A DNA stretch of 64,000 nt from Pokkaliibacter sp046614695 (GTDB lineage: Bacteria > Pseudomonadota > Gammaproteobacteria > Pseudomonadales > Balneatricaceae), in contig NZ_JBKKHQ010000012.1 in the NCBI RefSeq assembly GCF_046614695.1, positions 62,001 to 126,000 on the forward strand, given 5' to 3'. The translations under genes and the position numbers were made by a program. Of the stretch, positions 34,790-44,900 are shown piece after piece. Below the pieces are notes generated by a model. It worked only from the letters and a program-made list of their open reading frames with translations, did no database searches and had not been told where the DNA came from. The first letter of the stretch is position 1; each line of letters starts with the position of its first letter.

Positions 34790-35008
34790 ATGCAAGGATG
34801 CTTAACTATCTTACGAAGAAAAAATGAGAGAATCGTAGTAAGGCTTAAGAGTGGAGAAGAGATAGTAATTGGTATCTCGGAGATTAAGGGTAAGACGTCT
34901 GTGCAGTTATCTATCGAGGCCCACGAAAGATTGCAATTGGAAGACCCAAAGCCATCACTCAACAGCCTCGTACACATAATGACCCGATTGATCACTTACC
35001 TATGGTAG
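34790..35008 (+). CDS. Small divergent CsrA-like protein
   Basis: A 72-residue protein. Residues 6-50 (LTILRRKNERIVV, GEEIVIGISEIKGKTSVQL, SIEAH) resemble the beta-sheet core of CsrA/RsmA, in which an N-terminal LTR-GE segment is followed by IxIxVxxIKGxxVRxGIxAP. The N-terminal residues that bind RNA in CsrA are only partly kept, and the C-terminal part is unlike CsrA. CsrA controls translation by binding GGA-containing leaders; a role here is inference. AGGGAG lies 11 bases before the ATG. It follows the helicase after a weak hairpin. Confidence 0.5.
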   Translation: MQGCLTILRRKNERIVVRLKSGEEIVIGISEIKGKTSVQLSIEAHERLQLEDPKPSLNSLVHIMTRLITYLW

Positions 35009-35087
35009 TCGACTAGCAACAAGTGAATCTATTAGTCTGGTGAGCACTTACAATATCTAGCTCGGTCAATATCATAGAGATATCAGA

Positions 35088-35393
35088 TCAAGAGTAATTG
35101 AACTGATGCTTCATAAAAAAGTTTAGGAGACAATCTCGTCCTAACGCTTTTTCTTCGATCTGATTCCATAGCTTCGGTAAATAGGTTTGAAGAACTTTCG
35201 CATGTGACTGATGATTTTTATCGGCACAATCTCCATCAGCCGCTTTGAGCCAGTCCGTAGGCGTTAAAAGGACCAGTAACGGGAGAAAGTATTCTGGGAT
35301 AGCTTTCCGAATGCTCTCTTCACTACCGCTAGCAACATAAATTGTCACGCCTTCACCCGTCGCAAAATAACGAACAACACCTACATAGAACAT
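35088..35393 (-). CDS. Small hypothetical protein, minus strand inside the island
   Basis: A 101-residue protein starting MFYVGVVRYFATGEGVTIYV. The start is set here because AGGAG lies five bases before the ATG; an in-frame ATG five codons upstream lacks such a site. The N-terminal half looks like alternating beta strands, and an amphipathic or hydrophobic stretch IPEYFLPLLVLLTP follows. I do not recognise a family. It runs against its neighbours, between the CsrA-like gene and the large NTPase gene, and could be a regulator or an unrelated insertion. Confidence 0.5.
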   Translation of the reverse strand: MFYVGVVRYFATGEGVTIYVASGSEESIRKAIPEYFLPLLVLLTPTDWLKAADGDCADKNHQSHAKVLQTYLPKLWNQIEEKALGRDCLLNFFMKHQFNYS

Positions 35394-35566
35394 TCTAGCT
35401 CCTAACACACCATGCTTAGCTACAGCTCACTTCAGGAAAGCACGTAGTCCATTGAAAATATTGATTTTTCTGTCTGGATTCAGAGAGTCATCAAGTGAAG
35501 TCTAGATTTTTTAGTTTTCAGGGCACTACTGCCTGAGCCAAGCCCGCAGGATGTAAAGATAGCATT

Positions 35567-35620
35567 TTGACACTTTCGGCGTGAGCTTGAGATCACTCAG
35601 ATGGATTACCGCTCACGCCG
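35567..35620 (+). promoter_or_regulatory. Consensus -35 and 10-bp dyad before the STAND-nuclease gene
   Basis: A perfect TTGACA lies at 35567-35572 but no good -10 is found 16-18 bases on. CGGCGTGAGC (35577-35586) and GCTCACGCCG (35611-35620) form an exact 10-bp inverted repeat with a 24-base centre over the position where the -10 would be. It ends 35 bases before the start codon, so it could be an operator or a leader hairpin. Confidence 0.45.
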
Positions 35621-35655
35621 CTGATACTGTCTCTTAAAGTGTATAGGGGGCTCAT

Positions 35656-38600
35656 GTGAACAGCGACCAGTACGTTTCTTTGTCACGACGATTTATTGAA
35701 ATCCAATCGACCGACTTTGACAATGAGCCGGATAGCATTTGGGCTTCTCTCGCAAGTCGCGATACGGGTAAAACGTGGGAAGAAATTATGGAGAACGATA
35801 TTTCCGTTCTCCTTGGCACTGCCGGATCTGGCAAAACAACGGAAATTCGTGAGCATGTAAAACGCCTCGTTGGCGAGGGTCAGGACGCATTCCTGATGCG
35901 CTTGGAGGCGCTCCAAGACGGAAATTTGGAGGATTCATTTGACTTCGAATTGGATGACCAGCGCGACCGGTTTGTAAAATGGAAACGGACTGGAAAAGGT
36001 GGGTATCTGTTTTTTGACGCGCTCGACGAGGCGCGCCTGCCGTCTTCGCGCAATGAGAGTGCGCTAGAAAAAGCCCTAAACATTGTCTCACGTGAAGTTG
36101 GGCGACGACGGGGGCCTCTACAGGTTCTAGTCACTAGTCGCCCAAGCGAATGGCTTGGCGAGGTCGATATAAGACGCCTAACTCGTTTCATAAAACAGAC
36201 ACGAGATGCCAAACAGGATGTGGGAAGAGGCGATCCTACACATAAGATTTATCGCCTAGCGCCGCTGACGAATGGGGACATTGAGAAACTTGCGATTTCT
36301 CGTGGCTTAAAGTCCACAGACTTCATGAACGCTGTGAACGCACATCTTTCCATGGCCCTAATCCAGCAACCGCTAGACGCGAGCCTATTCTTAGATGTTT
36401 GGGAAAAGGCTATTGTTGAAGGCCGCTCCCCCGATGACGTCTTCAAATCAAGACTTCAAGTCATGGGCGATTTGGTTGCGTGGCGGCTTGTCGGGCGATC
36501 TGAGAATAAAGATCGCTTGAACATAGACATTCACCGGGCAAGCAAAGCCGCAGCAAAACTTGCAGCCTTCGTGGTTTTATCAGGTAAACAGGATTTTTCT
36601 GCGCTGCCGTTGGCTGCAGGGGATGCCACGAATGCAGCGAAGATTCTGTCTACAGATGTGGAAGCTTGGACACAAACAGAGGTTCGCCAGTTGCTCGCCA
36701 GCGGGCTGTTTCAGCCATCTGTTGGGGGTCGCATCCGGTACGCCCATCGGGAAATACGGGACTTCCTCGCGGCCAAGCATTTCGACGAAAGCTTGCGAGC
36801 AAGAGCACATTCGGAAGAAACAATCGCGCCACTTTTTGCCGAGGGTCTAGGGCGTCGGACGATCCCACAGTCAACAGAGCACGTTATGGGCTGGTTGGCG
36901 GCCTTGAACAGTTCCGCCAAGGCGCTTGTGGCGAATGTGAGGCCAGCGCTGCTTATCGAGACTGGGGACCCAAAATCACTATCTGTAGGCGATAAGGAAA
37001 TCGCGCTGCGCCATCAAGCGCGCCTCTACGATGAACTTCGCTTCAGAGGCGAGTGGTTTTATCAAGATGATGTCAAGCGCTTCACACACCCTGACCTATG
37101 GCCTGTAGTCGATGAACTTCTAGACAAATCTGGTTCTCCCGAGTTGACCGACTTTTTGATCGAGGTTGCTAGATTTGGTCAAATGAAGCCGCTTGCGCCC
37201 AAACTGGCGGGCTTCGTCAAAAATTCAGGAATTGGCTATCGTAGCAAAGCGGAATCGTGTGCTGCCCTCGATGAAATTGGAGATGAGTCATTTCGCCCCG
37301 ATGTGCTGTCAGAAGCTCTGTCAACCATGCCGCCGGACGTCGAGGATTCGGATTCTGCTCCCGACTGGAATATGTTCCTGCTGAAGGCATTGAAGTACAG
37401 TTTTAGCGAAGTCACCTTACTCGACGGAATTGCGGTTCTTTCACAAGTTCGCCGAGAGCGCTCCAACTATTCGTCCGCAACGGCCCGGTACTTGATCGAA
37501 ATACTCGAAGGCCTGCCTAGACACCAAAAGCAGACTTGGCTGCCAATATTGCTGCGATTTACGTTTACTGGCCGTTCCGAGGAACGGTACCGAATGCCCA
37601 AGGCATCAGCCCGCTACAGAAATTTTTTGCCTGCTATCATCTATCTGGCGTCGGAACTGGTGCTTGAGAAGGATTTGCCCCCTGACGACGATGACTTGCT
37701 TGATGCCATTGAAATGGCGATGGGCAAGAATGATAGGATAGATGTATTCGGTCGCAAGGCACCGACGCAGCGACTGGCCGACGGCCTACGGACACGTCCC
37801 GACGTCAAACAGGCTCTGGTTCAGCGAAGAGTGGATCTTTTCTCTGATCGCGTTCAGAAGAGTCGAGTCCCTTTCGGGGTGATCTACCCCCTAGAATTTG
37901 ATGAAAAAGAGGAGCTCGGAGGGGTCTTCGATTACTCCGATGTGTCTCACTACTGCGAGCTTGCTTCAGAAACCACCGATCGGTCCGAGCAGGCATTTCT
38001 ACTCGACTTAGCCCACACGATACTGCCCAATCTCCGGGGCGCAGATCGTAACAATGCGTTGCGTGTGTTCAGGAGGTATCTGAAGAAATACGGGGACGAC
38101 GATCAACGGCGGCAGTTCGGCGTCCGCGGTTGGTTCCTTCGAACAAAATTTCGCTTCCAAAATCAATATCGATATGACGCGCAAAGGTGGGTTCGGGAAA
38201 AGAAGGAAGCTGTTCAGTCATGGAGAGCCGCTTGGGAAATACGAAGGCTCATCACGAGTAACCGCAAGGCGATTTCCGCTGGTGAGTTCGACAACAGAAT
38301 TGCCATTTGGCTCTTTAGGCGAGCCCCAAATGACCTTGGAAGTGGAACGATCCGCGCGATCAATGAGGAATATGGGTCGGAAATCGCCCAGCTTTGCAGC
38401 GATGGCCTGCGGCAATACTGGAAGACCCATGATACAAGCTACACCGAAGAGCGGACATATCTCGGTCAAATTGGCTTAGCTGGCATCAACTTGGATTACT
38501 CAGCTGGGGAGATGCCAAGCGAGGCTACTCTTGCACACAAGGCTTTCCGCTACGCGTTTCACGAGTTGAACGGCTTTCCCGAATGGGTTGGCGAGCTAGC

Positions 38601-40029
38601 ACAAGATTTTCCAAGCCAATTTTGCTCTGAGATCAAAGCTGCGTTGCTGGCAGACTTCAACACTGAGCGAGGCGACGATGACCACCACGTGTCTGATTGC
38701 GTGAGTAAAATTGCCTACTCTGATGTCCGAACTAGAAGCCTAGTGGCGCCGATGCTCCTGCGGATGATGATGCGTGAACTTCCAAAGAGCCGCCGCGATA
38801 GAACACTCTGTCTAGACATCGTGGCACGCGCCCCTGCTGTCGAGCAGGACCGCCTTTCCAGGTTTCTTGTTTCAGGCTATCGAGCGGCGTTGACCCGGTC
38901 TGATTACAGAGAGGCATGGGTTTGGCTTGATGGTCTGATGAATGCAAACTCAAACGCCGCTAGAAGCGTGTCCATCTCGACCTTTGGTAATCTTCAAAGC
39001 GCATGGAAGAGGGAGCTATTTCTCGAATACTTGGGGCGCGAGGGAAACAAGCCTTCTCTGAAGGAAGGGTCGGACCCCGTGCGAACTGAGTATAAGCAAG
39101 ACCCAATTCTTCTAGAGTGGTTGGTTGAGGCATCGTACTTGGCATGGCCTCCTGAGAAAGATGTAAAGCACGAAAGTGTCTATTCTCCGGGGAAAGAGGA
39201 TCACGCCGAGAGCAACAGAAGAAACTACACCAATTTGTTGGCCGCGTTTCAAACACCCGATGTTGTCAAGGTGTTTGAAAGACTGGCCAAGTCGCAGACG
39301 CTTGTGGGCTACCAGGATGATTTTTTATACCAGATCGAACTGATGAAACGAGGGGCCGGAAGAAGGCCCGAATTTTCACCTGATGAAGCAATTCGGTTTC
39401 TCAACGATCAGTCCAAGGCTCCCGCGACTGTGGAAGAGTTCAGGAAGCTTTGCCAATCGCACCTAACGACCCTCCTCGAACGGCTGCACACCTCGGACGA
39501 TGATGAAAGCGCATTCTTCCGGAGAGGCGAAGCGAAGGAAGGCGATTTGAGAAATTGGCTTGCCGCCCGTCTCCGAGACGTGGGGGAGCGCTACTACACG
39601 GTCATCAGGGAGCAAGAAGTCGCTGGTGAGAAGCGGCCCGATCTCAGGCTACATTCGAGAGTAGACGCATTGGGGAAGGTGTCAGTTGAGATCAAGCTCG
39701 CCGACATGGCGCATTGGAAAGGAGATCAGTTGGTCAACACTCCTGATGAGCAACTCTCAAATCAGTATCTGTTCGAGGCTTCATCTCATACCGGCATATA
39801 TGTTCTCGTTAATGCGTCACATCCGAGGGAGACGGTGAGAGACAAAAAGACTAAGGCGGTCAAAAGAAGCGCCTTCCAAAAGACTGTTGCTGGCAAAGTG
39901 GTGAACTTCGAAGAACTCGTCGTACGAGTGGAAGAGAAGTGTGCAGAAGTAAATGATCGCCTGTCTGACGGTAAGATGGTGGTTGCGGTTACGCGCGACA
40001 TCTCGGAAAAGCCGTCCGACACTATGTGA
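35656..40029 (+). CDS. STAND-like (NACHT-type) NTPase with C-terminal PD-(D/E)XK nuclease signature
   Basis: A 1457-residue protein. The N-terminal NTPase has Walker A GTAGSGKTT at residues 54-62, Walker B YLFFDALDEARL at 117-128 with the Asp-x-x-Asp-Glu pattern of NACHT/STAND proteins, and a sensor LVTSRPSEWL near 158-167. A helical region of over 1000 residues follows, fitting a repeat-type sensor. Near the end, KRPDLRL with Asp1329 and VSVEIKLAD with Glu1345 and Lys1347 fit the PD-(D/E)XK core. In Avs proteins the effector is usually N-terminal; here it would be C-terminal. The start is a GTG after GGGGG. The reading frame is intact. Confidence 0.75.
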   Translation: MNSDQYVSLSRRFIEIQSTDFDNEPDSIWASLASRDTGKTWEEIMENDISVLLGTAGSGKTTEIREHVKRLVGEGQDAFLMRLEALQDGNLEDSFDFELDDQRDRFVKWKRTGKGGYLFFDALDEARLPSSRNESALEKALNIVSREVGRRRGPLQVLVTSRPSEWLGEVDIRRLTRFIKQTRDAKQDVGRGDPTHKIYRLAPLTNGDIEKLAISRGLKSTDFMNAVNAHLSMALIQQPLDASLFLDVWEKAIVEGRSPDDVFKSRLQVMGDLVAWRLVGRSENKDRLNIDIHRASKAAAKLAAFVVLSGKQDFSALPLAAGDATNAAKILSTDVEAWTQTEVRQLLASGLFQPSVGGRIRYAHREIRDFLAAKHFDESLRARAHSEETIAPLFAEGLGRRTIPQSTEHVMGWLAALNSSAKALVANVRPALLIETGDPKSLSVGDKEIALRHQARLYDELRFRGEWFYQDDVKRFTHPDLWPVVDELLDKSGSPELTDFLIEVARFGQMKPLAPKLAGFVKNSGIGYRSKAESCAALDEIGDESFRPDVLSEALSTMPPDVEDSDSAPDWNMFLLKALKYSFSEVTLLDGIAVLSQVRRERSNYSSATARYLIEILEGLPRHQKQTWLPILLRFTFTGRSEERYRMPKASARYRNFLPAIIYLASELVLEKDLPPDDDDLLDAIEMAMGKNDRIDVFGRKAPTQRLADGLRTRPDVKQALVQRRVDLFSDRVQKSRVPFGVIYPLEFDEKEELGGVFDYSDVSHYCELASETTDRSEQAFLLDLAHTILPNLRGADRNNALRVFRRYLKKYGDDDQRRQFGVRGWFLRTKFRFQNQYRYDAQRWVREKKEAVQSWRAAWEIRRLITSNRKAISAGEFDNRIAIWLFRRAPNDLGSGTIRAINEEYGSEIAQLCSDGLRQYWKTHDTSYTEERTYLGQIGLAGINLDYSAGEMPSEATLAHKAFRYAFHELNGFPEWVGELAQDFPSQFCSEIKAALLADFNTERGDDDHHVSDCVSKIAYSDVRTRSLVAPMLLRMMMRELPKSRRDRTLCLDIVARAPAVEQDRLSRFLVSGYRAALTRSDYREAWVWLDGLMNANSNAARSVSISTFGNLQSAWKRELFLEYLGREGNKPSLKEGSDPVRTEYKQDPILLEWLVEASYLAWPPEKDVKHESVYSPGKEDHAESNRRNYTNLLAAFQTPDVVKVFERLAKSQTLVGYQDDFLYQIELMKRGAGRRPEFSPDEAIRFLNDQSKAPATVEEFRKLCQSHLTTLLERLHTSDDDESAFFRRGEAKEGDLRNWLAARLRDVGERYYTVIREQEVAGEKRPDLRLHSRVDALGKVSVEIKLADMAHWKGDQLVNTPDEQLSNQYLFEASSHTGIYVLVNASHPRETVRDKKTKAVKRSAFQKTVAGKVVNFEELVVRVEEKCAEVNDRLSDGKMVVAVTRDISEKPSDTM

Positions 40030-40642
40030 GTGGGATTCTATTAGCCAAACGGCCGCGTTGCTGGTCTACCCTTTGAAGGCTGCAATCGCAGAAAATGGCC
40101 GCTTTCCTCCCTCCGTGTAGGTCGCGCCGGGCCGGGTGATCCTGGCGGAATGTCCGCTCTCCGTCCTTTGGGTACACTTCAATGACCCTACCCTATCAAG
40201 GGGGGTAAAAATTATTTGATGCAATATAAAATAGCCTAGCTCATTGGATGGGGATAATTGAGCCGAGATACTACTATCTCATATGCCCAATACGCTCTGC
40301 GCTACCCTTGGAGTCCTGAGTAAATTCTCGCGTCCAATAAGTGTATCTGGTTGCCGGTGAGTCAAGAATAAGATCTATCCTAAGTGGCAGTGTTTCGGGT
40401 GGGTCTGGGCACGCTGCTCGGCAGCTATGCCAATACATTCCGAATGGGGACAGACTTACGCACGATAAGAGGCACTGAAACTGAGGCAACTTAAGTACTT
40501 TGGGCTTAGGCAGTCTTAAATGGTGTTAATGAAACCTCTCTAGGTGTTTGGTGGGAGTGTCGTACTCTACAGTTAAAATCTCCAAACCCTAGAATGCACT
40601 CAGGTTAAGAAGACAAATTCAAATTTAGTAAAACTCATATTT
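40030..40642 (+). other. Gap between the defence island and the Rhs locus
   Basis: About 600 bases with no supported gene. It begins GC-rich and becomes AT-rich near 40205. A 71-codon minus-strand frame (40274-40489) exists but has no ribosome site and no family resemblance that I trust. This is a plausible right edge of the island at 22.3-40.0 kb; I could not see matching end repeats. Confidence 0.55.
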
Positions 40643-41452
40643 CTAATAAGAACCATAATCATGTAAAGGTAGATTTACCCAAGCATTAGCTAATATGGAA
40701 AAATTTTTATCGTTAGCCTGATCTGCCAGCTTAATTATTGCATCTCTGGCATCTAAAAAACTCCAGCCATTTGAATTCAAACTTAACCATGCAGATTGAA
40801 GATCTTTTTTTCCTAAGGCATCATAAAAAAAGTCCTTCTGCTTTTCTATTTTAAACCAAGCAGGTGCATTAGAACGATTTCTAATCATATCAAGCTCTTG
40901 GGAAGAAAATTCAGTCGTAGAGTACTTATATAAGTCAATGCCATCTAAATCAAAGTCTTCTTCTGAGAAAACGCCTTTCTTATATGGGGAAGCATATATT
41001 GCCGGCACTCCATCTTTAAAATACTCAATATTCAATAGTTCGTCTTTACTATCGCCATGCTGGTTATAAATTTCTCTAATAAAACGTATATCAATATTTA
41101 ATGGGGCTAAGAATTCCTCAATCTCATCAGTAACATCTTCTTCGGAAACTATCTCGTTAAAACACTCTAAGATTATGAACTGCTCGATATTTTTACCAAG
41201 CTCTTGTACTTTGTAAGAGTCCTCTGGAGTCTGCTTGGCAAAAAAATCACTCCTGTTTTCAACAAACCAATGCTTCCATAAACCAAAAGTGTTTGGACCA
41301 TCGACCCAGAAAGGAATCATCGCTGGCAATATATATGGGTCATCGGCACTCTGGTTTACAAAGAAGCCTGGGTGCTCATATTTACCAGATAAGTAATCCA
41401 TAAATATAGAGCTAAAAACACCTGTTTTCTCGAGGTCTAAATATTTATTCAT
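40643..41452 (-). CDS. Hypothetical protein downstream of the Rhs/SMI1 pair, possible second immunity protein
   Basis: A 269-residue acidic protein, AT-rich in coding sequence, starting MNKYLDLEKTGVFSSIFMDY. No known domain is recognised. It lies 51 bases after the SMI1-type gene and runs the same way. Orphan immunity genes commonly line up behind Rhs genes, and acidic character fits such a role, but nothing in the sequence proves it. The codon composition resembles the toxin tip and SMI1 gene rather than the Rhs core. Confidence 0.65.
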   Translation of the reverse strand: MNKYLDLEKTGVFSSIFMDYLSGKYEHPGFFVNQSADDPYILPAMIPFWVDGPNTFGLWKHWFVENRSDFFAKQTPEDSYKVQELGKNIEQFIILECFNEIVSEEDVTDEIEEFLAPLNIDIRFIREIYNQHGDSKDELLNIEYFKDGVPAIYASPYKKGVFSEEDFDLDGIDLYKYSTTEFSSQELDMIRNRSNAPAWFKIEKQKDFFYDALGKKDLQSAWLSLNSNGWSFLDARDAIIKLADQANDKNFSILANAWVNLPLHDYGSY

Positions 41453-41503
41453 CTTTAATAGATTTCTTATTTAGATCCTATAGGTAAGATTGCTATGATC
41501 CAA

Positions 41504-41959
41504 TCATTCCGCCCTGACAGTCAAGTATTCCTCAAAAAAGCTCTCAAAGTTTTCTGCTATCACTTCATCAATTTTTCTATTAAATAGATCATAATTTACT
41601 ACTTTACACTCCCCGTTAACTTCGCTACGTGTATCTAAGCACCAACATACCTCATCATCATGGTAATAAATTACTACTAAACCATTAGGCAAGTCGAAGT
41701 CCTCTGATGCGCGTAGGGTGTTACCAAGAGTTGTTGACCCACCTGTAGATAGACCGTTATTATCTTCAATCCCTGAGATGTCTTCACCAACAATACCACC
41801 ACATCCATATGTTTTTAAGAAATCAATATATGAATTTGGGAGGGAGACCTTCATCTCTTTCTGCAATTTTTCTATTTCTGAATCTGAAGCCTTTTCATCC
41901 CAGTAGATTTCATTTCCATTGTCTTCCACTTTTTTTATCAAATTTTCAAAATTTTTCAT
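41504..41959 (-). CDS. SMI1/KNR4 (SUKH) family immunity protein
   Basis: A 151-residue protein. The SUKH signature is seen as ASDSEIEKLQKEMKVSLPNSY then IDFLKTYGCGG, and later GLVVIYYHDDEVCWCLDT. SUKH proteins neutralise nuclease toxins of polymorphic toxin systems, including HNH/LHH nucleases. Its ATG overlaps the rhs stop by four bases, so it is the cognate antidote by position. Strongly AT-rich as are most such genes. It would act in the cytosol by covering the toxin active site. Confidence 0.88.
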   Translation of the reverse strand: MKNFENLIKKVEDNGNEIYWDEKASDSEIEKLQKEMKVSLPNSYIDFLKTYGCGGIVGEDISGIEDNNGLSTGGSTTLGNTLRASEDFDLPNGLVVIYYHDDEVCWCLDTRSEVNGECKVVNYDLFNRKIDEVIAENFESFFEEYLTVRAE

Positions 41960-44900
41960 TTTTCGTCCTTAAAGTCTTTTGCTCGTTCTTTCCAATATTC
42001 TTTTCTAAATTTATCGTATTTATATTTCAAAGTTGGTGTTCTTCTAAAGCTATTCCCGTCTTCTATTAATCCGTGAAGCTGCCGGTGATATTTTTTATGG
42101 GTAGAGCTAGTCAGTTCCACCATAGGTCCTGGCTCTTGACCAAGCACATGATGCAAATTTATTTGTTTTCCATCAGGCCCAATTGGAGCATATCCACCTT
42201 CCATTAAGTCTAGATTGCTCCACCCATCAGAAACCTTTTGACGTATACTTTTATCCACACTTGGATCTACCTCATTAGGGATACCTGGGTTAATGTCAGT
42301 AGTATTTTTATATACTTTCCTCCCAGCAACTTCACCTGGAACATATTTTTTTGGACAGCGTTGAGTAGACGCAACATCTTTTATAGAGTCTAGACCCAAT
42401 GGATCAACCCAATTCACTGGATTGGGCACGTACTGGTAGTTATTCAACCCTCCGGCGAGCTTAATCGGGTCGGGGGTTAAGAAGTGGCCGGTACCTGGGT
42501 GGTAATAACGATGGCGGTTGTAGTGTAATCCCGTTTCGACATCAAAGTACTGCCCCTGAAAGCGCAGGGGCGTATCAATTTTTTCGATGAGTTTTCGCTG
42601 CACATTACCGTAGGCTTTGTACTGCACCGACCAGACCAGATTGCCGTTGGCAGCGGTTATCTCTTGTGGCGTACCGAGGTGATCGAGGTGGTAGTAATAC
42701 ACCTCAGCCTCGTGGCCACGGCCTTCCAGTTGCACCAGTGGTTTATAGGTATCTGGCTCGTACAAGTAACTGCGGAAGTGATACAGCTCGTCGGTTTCCG
42801 CGATCAGGCGGTTCGCTTGCCAGTAAAAGTACGTGGTGTAGCCATTCAGGTTCTTACTGATTCGTCGGCCAAAGGCATCGTAGCGATAGGAGGCAACGGT
42901 ACCATCGGGGAGCGTCGCTTTGATCAGGCGATGCTGACCATCGTACTCATAGCGGGTGTGAAGCTTATGCCCTTTACCACGGTATTCGCTAACGAGGTTG
43001 CCGAACCCGTCGTATTCAAGATGCCGATCACCCTGTACCTCAATGCGGTTGCCTGAGATCTTGCTATAAAAGCCTTCTTGCTGGTCTGCCGCATAGCCTG
43101 GGGTCAGGTCTTGTTGACCGATCAGATTGCCGGCTTTGTCATGGAGGAAGCGTTCTTCAACCACGCCTCGTACCGCGGTGAGACGATCGAGAGGATCATA
43201 GTCGTAATGACGAATCCCTTTACGGCTGTCCTCCAGCGTTTCGAGGTTACCCAGTGCGTTGTAGCCGTAACGGCGGTGTTGCAGCGCTTTGTTACTGCCG
43301 GGGTGGAAGAGTTCTTGTTCTGTGAGGCGTCCCTGCTCATCGTAACGATAACCGGTCGTTACTGCCCCTTGAGTCCGGCTGATTTCCTGGCCAGCCTGAT
43401 AGGTATGGCGAGTGAGAGGATTGCCATTCAGATCAATGCCCGTCAGAACACTGGCGGCACCGTAGTGATAGGAGAGCCGGTTACCATCAGGCAGCTTGAT
43501 ACGGTCCAAGCGCCCGATACCGTCATAACCATAGCGTTGGGTATACGCATTCTGGTGTTCTGCAGTGAGACGCCCAAGTTCATCGTATTCAAAGAATAAG
43601 GGCCACTCGCCATCATCGACCTGGGTCAGATTGCCTTCACTGTCATAGTGATAATAAATGCTGCTCTCATCGGGCAGCACTTTCTCAACCAGTCGTCCCA
43701 TGACGTCACGCTTAAAGACGGTGGTTAAGCTGATCGGTTCTTTATCGCCAGGCAGCGTGGCTGCCACCTCCGTCTTTTCGGTGAGCTTACCGTTCAGGTC
43801 ATAGTCATACCGGGTTGTACGCCCGGCAAAATCGATCTCTTCCTTAACTAAACCGCTGGGGTGATACGCCAGACGGTAATGCTCGCCTTTCTCATTCTCG
43901 ATATCGGTCAGGAAAAGACGGTGATCGTCATAACGGAAGCGAAGTGAACTCCCATCCGGGTTAATTTGGCGGGTTACCAGATGCAGGGGTTTGTCGTATT
44001 CGTAGTGCGTCGTCTGGCTTTTCTCATCGACAAAACGCGTCACTTTTCCATAAGCGTTATAGGCGTACTGGCGTGTGGCGCCACCCGGCAAGGTCTGGCA
44101 CGTCAGCTGATCCAGCGCATCGTAGTCAAAGCGGGTAATCGCGCCACGCTCATCCTGTCGAAGGATTTGGCGTCCCTTGGCGTCATAACGATAACGACGC
44201 GTGGAGCCTTCGGGCAGGACTTCACCAATCAACTGGCCCTGTGTGTTCCATTCGAGCAGGTGCTGAGCACCATCCGGGTACTGAATCAGGCTTAATTGGC
44301 CGTGATCCGTGTATTGATAGTAGGAGATACCGCCCTGGGGGTCGGTTTTCTCAACGATATCGCCCTGAGCATTACGCTTATAAATCCAGGTCTTATCACC
44401 CCGATCAACCCGTCGGAGCTGGCCACGTGAGTATTCATAGGTTGTCGTCGAGCCATCCGGTGCTTCAATAGCTTCCAGCGCGCCATTCGTATCATAGTGA
44501 TAGCGCGTTTCTGCGCCCATCGGGTCAACTTCGCGGACAATATCGCCATTGTCGTTGTAGTCTTTGAGGTGAGTTGCGCCGTCCGGGTCAACCTGCTTAA
44601 CAAGCTTGGCATTGTGGTCATGCTGGTAGACCAACTCACTGCCATCGCTATAAATAGCTGTTACCTCTCCCGTCGCATCATTCCAGACATAGCGGGTATC
44701 TTGCCCCGTGATGTTGCCCCCGTGACGGATTGCACGAGCAAACTTGCCCTGACGTTCCCACTCCCAGAAGAAGCAGGCACCACCGGCCATCAGGCGCTCC
44801 TGGATAACGTGATGCTTGTCATAGCGATAACGTTCTTGCTCACCCAGCGCATTTTCTGCCGCAATTAATTGATGCAGGGCGTTGTAGTGATAGCGGATGA

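Noticed and set aside
40274..40489. 71-codon minus-strand frame between the island and the Rhs locus
   Set aside because: No ribosome site and no family I can name; possible remnant only.
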